This document shows positions 1 through 11,138 of a stretch of 64,000 bases of DNA, piece after piece. The notes under the pieces are model-generated. The model searched no databases. It had not been told where the DNA came from and saw only the letters and a list, made by a program, of their open reading frames with translations. This DNA is from Rotaria sordida (lineage: Eukaryota > Rotifera > Eurotatoria > Philodinida > Philodinidae). The first letter of the stretch is position 1; each line of letters opens with the position of its first letter. The DNA is taken from positions 55,587 through 119,586 of the forward strand of contig CAJNOL010000599.1 of the NCBI GenBank assembly GCA_905250125.1, in the 5' to 3' direction. The translations under genes and the position numbers were made by a program.

Positions 1-42
1 ACTATCTAGATTTATAAATGTTTAATTTAAATATTTAATTAG

Positions 43-268
43 TGAACGACAATCAATTCGTGATTTAATTGAAAATAAATATCTACATGAATGGCTTCAT
101 AAAGCTGCAATACGTCGTTGTAAAAAAATTTTAAATAATAACACACCTGTGAGTAAAATAAAATTTTGACCAAAATCTTTTCGAATCTTTTTTTTTTGCT
201 TTACTGATTAGAAAATACCGAAAGCTTTTTTATTGAAAACAAATTCAAAATATAATAATAAACAATAA
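43..268 (+). CDS. 3' end of an unrecognised gene (partial, cut by window edge)
   Basis: Two coding exons at 43-148 and 212-268 are separated by a 63-nt intron with a clean GTGAGT donor and a T-rich tract ending in TTAG. Exon 43-148 enters after an AG and reads ERQSIRDLIENKYLHEW and onward without stops. The last exon adds about 18 residues and ends at TAA 266-268. The visible tail is lysine/asparagine rich and has no domain I can name. The 5' part lies left of the window. The gene is convergent with the minus gene that ends at 540. Splice signals and an unbroken frame across the junction support it as real; the function is unknown. Confidence 0.6.
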
Positions 269-539
269 TTTATTTGCCAAACAAATATCAACAAAAACAA
301 AAAGGAATTTAGTTTGAGATAATTTTCATTTGATTGTTGAGTCATTTTTCTATTGACGAAGATTCATTAGATTATATTTTTATATTCGAGGCTGATTTAT
401 TCGATAATTGATTAACAAATGATTTTTTAATGCCTCCGATTTATTTGAGGAATTTATTAATAGATATGATCTAAATAAAATAGAAGAATTTATGATTATA
501 GATCAGTTTGAAAAAAAAATTCAAAACAGTCATTTACTG

Positions 540-1907
540 TTAACTAATACGAGGTATTGTGTGTTGAACATGATTTGAAAATTTGTTTAACTTTGGATTA
601 TTACGAAAACCAATATAATCTTTAAAAAAAAGTTAAATAAAATTAAAATTAATAAAAAAAACAAAAATTTATCAATAAACTTACCATCACGAATATCAAG
701 ATTTGTAAATGAATGCCAAAGAGTTTTAAGTTTAGAATTAATTGTTTCAGAAGAAAATAATTGTTGAAGATTTGTTTTGTTTTCTTGTTCTTGTTCTTGT
801 TCTTGTTCTTGTTCATTTTCAAGCATTTGATATTTAGTTAATGTTGTACAAAAAGTATCAATAGGATAATTTTCAAACGTATGAATCATTGTTCTTAAAT
901 TTTCAATTTCTTTATAAAATATTGATGAACCAAATAACCAAGAAGCAATTGTCATTATTTCATTTTGATCATTCATCCATATTAAACGAGGTGTTTTATT
1001 ACTATTTAACCATAGACTAAATAATTCATTTTAAAAAATTTAATAAAATATAAAAAATTTAATAAAATATAAAATATTTTTCACAAAAAAAAGACGTCTT
1101 ACGCTGTTAATATTAAATGAAGATTTAAAGTTCCGTGAGAATATTCAATACCATTATTATTGTTATTTGATAGTAAACGAATAACAGGTGTAGTATGATT
1201 CATATTTACGAATTTTGTATATGTACTCTCAGCATTATTAACTTGTTGTATTAAATGATTCCAACTAACTGGTGATAATTTAGCTGTGGAAGGTTTCATA
1301 ATAAGACCTTTTTTTAATGGTCGTAACGGGGTACCTGTAGATTGTTGTACTATTTCTAAATGATCCTCATCAGTAATAACACAATTAACAGATAATTTTC
1401 GAACTCTCTCAGAAATTCCAATATCCGTTAAATATTTTGGATCATATGGACAATAAATTAAACCAGCTTGAAGACATGCTAATAATAATAAAACTCGTTC
1501 TTTAGCATTATTGGGTAAAATAACAAGTACCTATATAGACACAATATATTTCTATATATATATATATAAATGTAAAATTAATAACATACAGTTTGACCTG
1601 GTGTTAAATTATATTCTCTATTAGTGAACGTATTAGCCAAGCGACATGATTGTTTATGTATATCATCAAATGTTAATTTTTGACTTTCATCACCTTCACT
1701 TTCACACATCCATAATGCTTCTCTTTTTGGTTGTTCAACACCCCAGCGTTGCAGAACATCATTAATAAGATTGTGGGAAAGTGCATAAGTATCAAGCAAA
1801 TGATTTAGTTGTGTTTGTCTTTCATTGCACGATGATGATCGTACAACGTTAAATAATTTATCAACTACTGGTTTTGTTGATAACCGTCGAATTGATTTTA
1901 TCGTCAT
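540..1907 (-). CDS. Shortened ACSM-like acyl-CoA synthetase relative, probably catalytically dead
   Basis: Four exons (1590-1907, 1103-1530, 685-1016, 540-619; all GT..AG) join in frame to 385 residues. An alternative upstream ATG at 1937 would add ten. The N-terminus (IKSIRRLSTKP) is basic, as in mitochondrial medium-chain ACSM enzymes. Residues about 60-110 match the ACSM opening (ALWMCESEGDESQKLTFDDI), followed by VLVILPNNAKERVLLLLACLQ and later the FENYPIDTF and FTNLDIR stretches in family order. Two things are wrong for an enzyme. The AMP/ATP-binding P-loop (TSGTTGxPK) is replaced around residues 226-232 by a run of five asparagines. The protein also stops where the YGQTE motif and the whole C-terminal subdomain should follow; the family is usually about 570 residues. 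An (EQ)n stretch lies in exon 3. Either a pseudoenzyme or a decaying gene; the intact splice sites and open frames favour a still-expressed product. Confidence 0.72.
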
Positions 1908-1989
1908 TGTAACGCCGATCAAAAATGAAAAACGCATCGAGTATAGCTTGATGAAAAAAAAAACGAAATGATTTAGAACAGAAGTAATA

Positions 1990-4084
1990 GGGAACAAAAG
2001 TAGATGTGTTTCTTACTTACATATACAGTATGACAACGTAATCATGTAGGAAGTAACAGAAAAGACAATTATTTGTCACATTTACATGTTTTTTTTCTTC
2101 CCTTTTATTTTAATGTTGTCATACCTGATTCATATGTATGATGCAATATGAAATAGCTTTGTTTTGCTATAAATACCTTATTGGGGACGTCCCACCGTGA
2201 AAAAAATTTTTTTTTTCTGTCATTCAGTCTTAATGATATTTTTAGATTTGTATCTCAAGTTAAATATAGTGCAATAGAGTTTCAGCTAGATACATTTAAT
2301 CCATGAAGAGTTAACTTAAGATTATGAGTGTCAAAATATAGATGTCTGTACGTACTTGATTTCTTCAATATTTCAAATACGAGAAAGTTCGGATTGGTTT
2401 TAAAATGTAGTGAAGACGTAGTGGTGCAACTTAATAGAGATTGATTGTTCTTACTTTGTTTTTCTCGAAAATTCGTCTGATTAAATACCGCAAAATCATG
2501 CGGTATAGATCCAAAACGATTAGTGTTTAGTAAAGATTAAAAGGAAAATCAAAAAAGCTCGACTCTTTTAAGTTGTAGAGCTGATTTTCGCCTACGTTTT
2601 GGCAACATTTTCAGACTTCTACCGTTTAATTCTTTACCCTGAATTGTCAACTGGAATTACTATTTTTAGAAACATGACAGAAAATGTAGGACACGTGATA
2701 TCAACGAACTCCTTACACACTGTATGTAGAGAATTCTTTCACGACTTACAAAAGAGACGAATATGAGATTATTAAAAAAAGAATCTCGTATTTTTAAATT
2801 GTTATTTTGTTTTATTACCTACGAGAAACACTTATATTGATGATGTGCAGTGCAATAAATATTGATGAACGTTGCTACTATTGAATAAAATACGTTTAAA
2901 AATTTTCACACGAATTAGTTGAACAAGAGTTTGTATGATATAGAATGGCAACTGGATTTGTCATTAGAGGATAATAATATAAAGAAAAGATTCAGAAATT
3001 CTCGTCTAAAGGCAATAGTTAGTAATATTTACGCTTAGATAAGTAAATAGATTGCTGTTATTTATAAATACAAGCATTGTTTGTTCTTATACCAATGTCT
3101 AGTATGGATATGTGCGGAGGTGTCACAGTCGAATCAGAAAACAGTCAAGCCGTACCTCTCATCCACACCCTAGTTTTTTTTTACCATCTGTTCGTATGCG
3201 AAGTTGAAGAAGAATAAATCACTAAATATGTCCTTTACTTGATGATATAATTACTTCGAGGGAAATGTACTCTACGTACATAGAAAATTGTTCCAGTAGC
3301 TCATGTGATGTAGAGAAAAGAAGAAAATCTTTTTGGGCTTCTTTTTTTCGCATTGTCGCATGACAAAGATGTATTGTATTTTTGTGGAATCAACAAGCAT
3401 CTCGCAAAAGATTAAAAAACCACTTTCATGTCATTACTCTCCAATAGCAATTCGAGTTGCCTAATTACTGTACATACAGAGAAACTCATGTGATCGATCT
3501 GCCGATATTATTGACCTACTAAAGAGCAAAGTGCTCTGTTTCAATAGTTGCTTTATTGTGGACTCTTTTAGAACTATTATCAGAGGTCAATGGTTAAAAT
3601 AGTGCAGAAACCTGGAATGTACGAAAGCATAAAAATAAAAGACTGTTGTATTTCCTTGTTATATTTAGTGATGTATGATACTCATGTTCATCACTATCAA
3701 AAATAAATAGAGAAGTTTGAAAAATTTTTAACATTATTTTCTTCTGTATGAGACTTTCGAAAAACCTATATAATATGCTTAGATCTCACCATCAAAAATC
3801 AATAAACTATAATGTATTGCAAAGTAGACAATTTGCTTTATCAAATAAGTTATCAAGCACAAAATCGGATTTTTTTCTGAAGTTCTTCAAAAAAAAACTA
3901 ATTTTTGTCATGTCAATCATTTTATTGTAAAAAAAATAATTTTTTTTTTCTTTTTTTGTTATTCTTGATTTCACACTAACATCTGTTCAAAATATAAATA
4001 GCTACATAACTACAACAATTATAATTGCACAAAAAAACAAAATGAAAGAAAAAAATAAATAAAGCAAAATAAAAAATTTAAAGT
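1990..4084. other. Intergenic spacer 5' of the ACSM-like gene
   Basis: I see no convincing gene. There is a small perfect hairpin around a TACCGC/GCGGTA pair near 2488-2505, and a 60-codon open frame at 3748-3930 with no family resemblance. It probably contains the promoter of the minus-strand ACSM-like gene and the 3' UTR of the ankyrin gene. Confidence 0.4.
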
Positions 4085-5004
4085 TTATATATCATCAAGT
4101 AAAATATATTTAATTAATTGTTTATTCTTCACCGGAAGTGTTTCAATAGATTGTCGAAAGTGACTACCTGAAATTTGAAAACGTATTTTTAAACGACATA
4201 AACTTTTTAATGAACGTATTCGTTGTTGAAATAATGTTATTGGTGGTGTATAACCAGCTTCAATTAATAAACGAGCTAAACGCATATGTTTATTTATAAT
4301 TAACCATTGAAATAAATTTTTATCATTTATATTAAATGATATGGCACCATAACGTATAAGATTATTTATTATTGAAATATTATATTTAACAAAATCAAAT
4401 GCTGTTAAATGATATTGATTATAAATGCGTACATTTGCACCGGCTTGTTCAAGTAATAAATGTACTATATCATCATAAGAATGAAGTACAGCTAACATTA
4501 AAGCTGTTGTACCATGACGATCTTGTATATCTACATTTGCACCTATTTTAAATAAATAAATAGATTAGTATTGAATAGAAATTTTTTCTTTTTTATTTTT
4601 ACCATGTTGAAGAAGAAATTGAACAATATCAAAACGATTTGATTTTGCTAATACAGCATAATGAAGTGGTGTTTTACAATCAGGTAAATGTTGTTTATTA
4701 ATGTTAGCATGAAAATAATTTATTAATATATCAACTATTTCATATGAACCAAAATGACAAGCAGCAGCTAGAATAATGAATAGATAAAAAAGTGTTTACT
4801 TGAATTAATTATACCTAATGGTGTTAAAGGCTGATTAAAATCATCTCGATATGAACAAAAAAAAAGACTTTGATTTATTGTTGTACGATATCGATTTGAT
4901 TCAAGAATACATCGAACTGTTGTAAGATCATGTCGAATAATAGCAATTATTAATCGATCATCAATATTATAGAGTGTAAGCAAGCGATGATCAGCAGGTA
5001 GCAT
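4085..5004 (-). CDS. Ankyrin-repeat and SOCS-box (ASB-family) protein
   Basis: Three exons, 4815-5004, 4603-4767 and about 4085-4542, give roughly 270 residues. Ankyrin repeats run from about residue 60 to 200 and show the hallmark TPLHYA, A-A-hydrophobic and L-L-L-x-x-G-A-N-V signatures (CKTPLHYAVLAKSN; GANVDIQDRHGTTALMLAV). The C-terminus, from about residue 229, reads SLKSLCRLKIR, a BC-box, followed by a LPVKNKQLIKYILL Cul5-box-like segment. That is the SOCS box of ASB proteins. By family knowledge, ASB proteins recruit Elongin B/C and Cullin-5 to make an E3 ligase whose ankyrin face picks the substrate; the substrate here is unknown. Introns are 59 and 47 nt. The 5' end of exon 3 is placed to the nearest base by reading-frame continuity. 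Confidence 0.82.
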
Positions 5005-5360
5005 AAAGACTTTTTTTAATTATATTTTACAAAAAAACAATAAATAAATAAATTTTTTTACTATTTCAAATTAATCATATATATTTCATTATGTTCTGTT
5101 TTGATAGTCAACAAAAAGCAAAATTTTGAATCAAAAGCAACAAGTTATCTTTAGATAGACGGTGCGAACCAATCAAATACAAAGTCCATGTTTTATAACA
5201 TTCCAAATACAAGCACTCGTCTTTCTTTTTTCACATGATTGCAACATCCGAAGACATCTAGTAATGACGTACAAAATTGTTTCTTAATTATTATCATTCG
5301 TTGATATTTTTTTCTTTCTTCTACATAATATTTTCTTGTTATTTGTTATTATAATGTTTA

Positions 5361-5531
5361 CAGTAGCGGATGTAGAAAGAAGCAATAGGGATAATTGCCC
5401 TTGGTTTTCGAGCTATTTTTTTTCAGTAGAAAAACATGCAAAAATAAACAGAGACGCTCTTTGATTTGATTTAAAAACACATTTTATACCTATAATCACT
5501 CTCATTCATCAAAATTCTAAGTTCGTCACTA
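5361..5531. mobile_element. Degenerate hAT-type MITE (same family as the copy at 6605)
   Basis: The left end CAGTAGCGGATGTAGAA matches the left end of the 6605 element at 15 of 17 positions. The right end, read on the minus strand, is TAGTGACGAACTTAGAA, an imperfect inverted copy (12 of 17). The flanks AATGTTTA (5353-5360) and AATATTTA (5532-5539) form an 8-bp target duplication with one mismatch, which is the hAT signature. The element is 171 bp, non-coding and older than the 6605 copy, judging by its more diverged ends and duplication. Confidence 0.6.
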
Positions 5532-6604
5532 AATATTTAAGAAGTAATGTAGTGAGCAAAGAAATAAAAATCAAAATAGTCTATTAGTGATTTAAGAAAA
5601 TTAAACAATTTAATTTGAAATTGATTAATTTAATCAGTTGAAATCATGAATTGAATTTATGAAATAAATTTTTAAAGATTAAATAGTTAGATAGCATGTA
5701 TTCACTTGAAAAAACAAAAACAAAATTCAGAATTTATAAGAGTAGATTTAAATCAAATTGAATTTCTCATTTTTGTTTTTCATTGAATCGTTGTCCAACT
5801 TTTTTGATTTTAGTCTGTATACTAAATCACATAATGAAAACTATGTGAACCCGATGTAGTCTTATAGCAGTTGCTCTTTTAAGAACGTAATCAATTTAAA
5901 TGTTGAATTTAGATAGATCAATTGAAGAATTAATATAATTTCGAAAACATTGTATATTACAGCATGTTCACCACATTCACATTCACACTTTTTGATGATT
6001 GACAAGTATTAAAAAAAAAACTAACTTATCAAATCAATCATAAAGAATTTATTTAGATGACAGTAGCTATTCTTCTAATTATGAGGTACAAAAAATATTA
6101 TTATTGTTATTGAAAAAACAAAAGGCAAATATGTATACGACGGCTACATTAGCGAGTTTGACAGATTGGATAATACTTGAGTAGCAAGCATCTAGGTATT
6201 TCGAACAAATGATTGTACAGTTCAATTACTGAAAACATCAGGACACAATTAATGCAATTTGATTTTTCAGCATATCGTCAAGATGATGAAAGAAAGAAAA
6301 AGAGATATATAAAATATAATCATAGAATTTCATGAAAATAAATTAGGTTTCAAAGGATATCTATTGAAAACTCTTTAGATATAACATTCGAAGTGAATGA
6401 TAATCTATAGATTATGAATTCAAGCTTAGTTTTAGATTAAATTTGGTTCAATTCAGACAACCTATTTGATCCATAGTTAACTTTCAATAATAAAAATCTC
6501 GAAATATTTTCTATTTTTTTTAGTATTTTCTATATGAAAGTAATACTTATTAGTTTTTAGCAAAGACTAAAAAATCTGATTGATTGCTTTCATATCATCA
6601 CAGT

Positions 6605-6799
6605 CAGTGGCGGATCTAGAATTTTAGAAGGGAAGGGCGATTTTCGAAAGATGCGACGGTTACAGGCAAAAATCACTTTTTGAGACTTATGTGAGGTAGT
6701 AAAGATCAGTTGTTCGTACGTTTTTGCTGGGAAAAAACAAAAAAATCTCTGGAAGGGGGAGGCGATCGCCTTATCGCCACCCCCTTAAATCCGCCACTG
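6605..6799. mobile_element. hAT-type MITE, 195 bp, perfect 8-bp TSD
   Basis: Terminal inverted repeats begin CAGTGGCGGAT on both strands (11 exact bp, then TCTA versus TTTA). The element is bounded by an exact 8-bp direct repeat ATCACAGT at 6597-6604 and 6800-6807. An 8-bp target duplication with a CAG-start TIR is diagnostic of the hAT superfamily. There is no coding capacity, so it was mobilised in trans. The interior holds a GGCGATCGCC palindrome and is distinctly GC-richer than its surroundings. The intact ends and exact duplication suggest a fairly recent insertion. Confidence 0.88.
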
Positions 6800-9700
6800 A
6801 TCACAGTGACTGGAACAAAAAAATAAAATAAAGAAACGACAAAGAAAAAATGAACGAGCGAGTATAACCCATGAAAAACTTTGCTTTTCTGAGCAATCAA
6901 TCTAAGTATGAAAAGATATAATGGAATATCTTTGCCGTAGGAACAAAAGAACTAACTTTTTTTTTATTATCATTTAGACTAAATACAATCATGAATAATA
7001 TTAGATTGTAACAACATTATTCATTATCAATTTATTTATTTATTTAGTTTCTTCTTCTTGATCGATCATTATTATTACTATTATCTTATACGAGTCGTCG
7101 AGTAGTTCTTAGTTTTTTCAGAATTCATATTCACATAAACAATACTTCATATAGTCATATTGTCTTTGTATACATGACTTTCTTGTCTTGTCATAAATAC
7201 ACTCATCTTCTTCTTCCAATCAATTATTATCGTATTATTAGTATGTCAAAACATATGCAAGTCGTGATAAGTAGGTCGAGCATACGAAGAATTGATTTGT
7301 TCGCTTCTCTCTTCATATGCTAATGACACTAATCGATAAGATACATCAAAAAAGTATAGATGCCAGAATGTTGCAGATGTGGAGAAATGTCCTTATACGG
7401 AATAGGACATGTTGTTCTCATAAACAGCAACATGGAATTTGTACCGAGCAAAGATATCCTTCGGTTGTGTTATTTTTATCGATACCATATTTGTCCTGTT
7501 CGATGTATAAAGACTATGATAGCATATATTACGGATGAGTCAAACATGCATATTGATCTTTAGACTTTTTTTTCTAGTATCTTGTTCCACACTAATGAGA
7601 AAAATGATCCTTGTTAAAATACAAAAAACGAATTGTATTTTTTACCAAAACTCTTTTGTATGTAATTCATATTCATATAAAATAGTGTTTGTGGACAATG
7701 ACTGATAAGAAATTGTACATCGATCGATGAAATCAATAAATTGGTGTTGTAAAGATTCAGTATTTATGATGTTCATAAAAGAAAAAAATAACAAAGATTT
7801 CTTTCTACATTACCAAGAAGTTCAACAAAATTGAATAGGACCCAGTATTTTCATATACAAATTTCTCTGATTTTCAAGAAAAAAAAATGTTATTCTATGT
7901 AATAATCAAATTTAATTTCACACTTTTATATCACAGATGGATGTTGACGTTAGACTTTTTGTTGAAACCAATGTCTTCGACCTACATCTTCTCTAACATT
8001 TAATTTAAGAACATTCTTTTAACACAATCAAAAAGTTTTCATCGATGGACAGAGTAATAATTTGATATACTTGTCTTCAAAATAAAACATCTATTATTCT
8101 ACCATAATCGACAATAAACGATTTTTGAATCGTAAATTGTTTTATTGTCACAAACATAAAAGATTTCGTTTAAGATTTGTTTACATTTCAACAATGTTCA
8201 TGAACCAAGCAATAGAAATTCCCCAAGTTGTCGATAGTTTATCAACAGAGTTATAATAACTTCTTGAGGAATCATGAATCGATTGTTAAATTCGCTGACA
8301 GTGACACCATTAACGTGATAGTCAAAGTGATGCATTTTCTGGAATAGTTTTAATAACCACAAATTCTTCTTCACACAATGCTGCATTGGTTCGGGTGTAA
8401 GAGTAAAACATAACGTGAATATTGTGTTGTTGGTTTTTTCATTTCGACAATCTTGGAACTGTCGGTGGCGTTGACAGAGAATTCCTATTTCTCAATTTTT
8501 AGACACCTCAAAATTTTCGACTACAATAAAAGCAAGAAACTATTTACAAATAAATGAAAATTGTATTTGTTGTCGACGAAAATGACTGATTGGTTCCTTA
8601 GATGATTTGATAATTTAGTCAAGATTAGATAATCATTCATATTATGAAAGCCAAACGAATTGAGAGTCGATTCTCAATCACATTCAAATATACTAAAGTT
8701 TTTAATACCATTGGCAGTTAAGAGAGAAAAGTAAATTCTACAATTAAATATTACGCTTTGAGCTGACTTTTCTTGTTCTTGTCAGTCAATTGTTGAATTC
8801 AAAATGATAAAAACAAACATGAACACTACTGCAAATCAATTACACGATCTGATGATTAACATGTATACAAATATGTAGAAGAGAATAAAATTTTGTGGGT
8901 TGATCGTGGATCCACTATCATCTAAAACAAAATATCAGACCAATCAATTCCATTTTATCGGAATTGATTTAGGACTGAAGCTAAAAATACAAACGATTTT
9001 ATCAATTCATATTCATATTATCTTATTTTTACTTTTACTATTATCAATTGTTATATAATATTTACAAGATAAAATGATATCATTGTTACGCATGATACTA
9101 ATTTTTTTCGTATAATTGTTTTTGATTCATTAGACTTTTTACAACACACGAAAATGATAAGCATGATTGATAGGCAATGAAATATTGCGTGAAATTGAAA
9201 AATTGGTTCAATATGCAATTTCGTCAAAAAGTGAAGTGTAATTGAGACTCAACATTTCAATATACTGAAGTTAATACAGACAATTAGACTTTCTATCCAA
9301 GTATCAAACCTATGCACATAATCTTGATACAATGTATTTAGTCAGGGATTAAATTCCACTGTTCATCAAAATTACAAAAATCCATATGTGACAGAAGAAT
9401 CAATATTCCATGAGTTCAAATAAATTTTATTTTATCTGTATTTACTTTAACAACAAATAAATACCTATATAACTACCGATGACATATTTCAGACAAAAAT
9501 TCCGGTTTCAACCATCGATCGCATGTAACAATATGAAATCATAGTTCGACAATATATATTTCCATGAATATGAAAAGAATCTCGCTTTTAGTTTAAATCC
9601 AAACGAAAGTTTTTAAAATAAATAACAGATTTTTCGGAGAGAAATATAAAACTTGAAATTTCATGTTTTCATGAATTCACCGAACCTCTTTTTACAATGA

Positions 9701-11138
9701 CATTTCTCATTTCCTAAATTATGTATTCGTATAACTAAAAAAAACAGAATTTCTCTTCAAGTGAAGTAACACAACAAATCCTCGCATATACAAAGTATAC
9801 ACTATCATCTTTTCTGCGAAATTGAATTCTACAACCGAGTCTGGCATCCGGTCTAGCCGTATGCCTGGTTTCGGATACTAATTGCTGGATCGTATCTGGT
9901 TACAATTTTTTACCCGGCAGTTATGTACATTCCAATAGTCAATATTGGTCCTAATTATTTCAAGCTGTTATTTATTTATAGATATCGAAATGAAAAATAT
10001 TAGTTCGATCATATCGTCACGAATTGACATATTCAAGGATAACTAACGTCTTGGAACAAAGAATTTCATTTTCTTTTGTTGTTATTTATTTTTGAAATTG
10101 AATCAAATATTTTCTAATTTGGCATAAAACTTTCGAAAATTTCTTATGTTTGAAAAAATCTCCCGGACACCGAGTCAATGTTGAGTACAGCTCATTAGAT
10201 CATGATTTGGATTCTGAAATCAGTTCATTGGATCAAGTTAAGAAAAGTTGTACTCATGCAGAACACTACTCTAAAATTAAAATGAATAGTTTTCAATAGT
10301 TATTCAAGACGCACTATTTTCTTTTATTTCAATAATAAAAAAAAGCAACAGTTTCTATAAATAGAATTCATACAGTATAAATTTTACATTGACAAATTTC
10401 ATTCTCACTACGATATAAAAAAGAAATCTAAAAATATTAAATATATAACTAATAAATCGGCGACATCTATAATCAGAATTTCATATGATCATAGACATCC
10501 ATATGGGTATACTATATTTTATAAATGGCTACTCAATCAATTAATAATATTGCAAATTAAAAAGAAAAAAATTCTTCTCGTTGTTTGTATATACAGTCCC
10601 GTATATGGATACATTAAAATGAATTTAGACGTCGACGATATATCATTGTTCTCTAGTAAACATACATTTTATCTTTTACATATCTTGTTTTTCTTAAATT
10701 TCTATCCGATTTTCATCATTAATCATTCTAATCGTCTATTTCGATTTATTCTTCAGTCAATAAAATCGTCTCTACACCATTATCATCATCAATACCAAAG
10801 TAAACTGTCCATCATCTTATATGTATAAATATATATATATATATAAATTCTTCTGCGATAAAAAAAAGAAAAAAGGAAAATTTGTCCTCTTACCTATAGT
10901 CTTTCCTATTACATTTTTTTTTTCATAAATCATAATAAGAAACAATGAAATTTTTAATTTATATTTTATCATGTTTTTTTCCCACCTCTTTCAGAGACAA
11001 CAAAGTTGGTTATACAATAAATATTTTCTTTTTTTTTTCAATTCATGGTAAGTTAATAGAAAAATTTCAATGAAAAAAAACAAAAAAAAAAAGAAATACT
11101 TTATATTTATCTAGTTGATTGTCTATTGATAAATTTCA

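Larger units (their letters stand above)
5005..11138. other. 6.1-kb gene-poor spacer with two hAT-type MITEs
   Basis: Divergent spacer between the ankyrin gene (minus) and ZC3H18 (plus). Besides the two MITEs listed separately I find no supported gene. Two unrecognised open frames, minus 8198-8491 and plus 7360-7563, are less AT-rich than the surroundings and are treated under findings. The right end, from about 10850, is T/A-homopolymer rich. It holds a possible 5'-UTR intron of ZC3H18 (donor at 11048, acceptor AG at 11113-11114). Confidence 0.5.

Noticed and set aside
3748-3930. 60-codon open frame with a basic, mitochondrial-like N-terminus
   Set aside because: No homology recognised, ends in poly-A/T DNA, and no splice site leads to further coding sequence.
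10550-10828. 92-codon open frame upstream of ZC3H18
   Set aside because: Low-complexity hydrophobic/His translation typical of AT-rich non-coding DNA; no domain.
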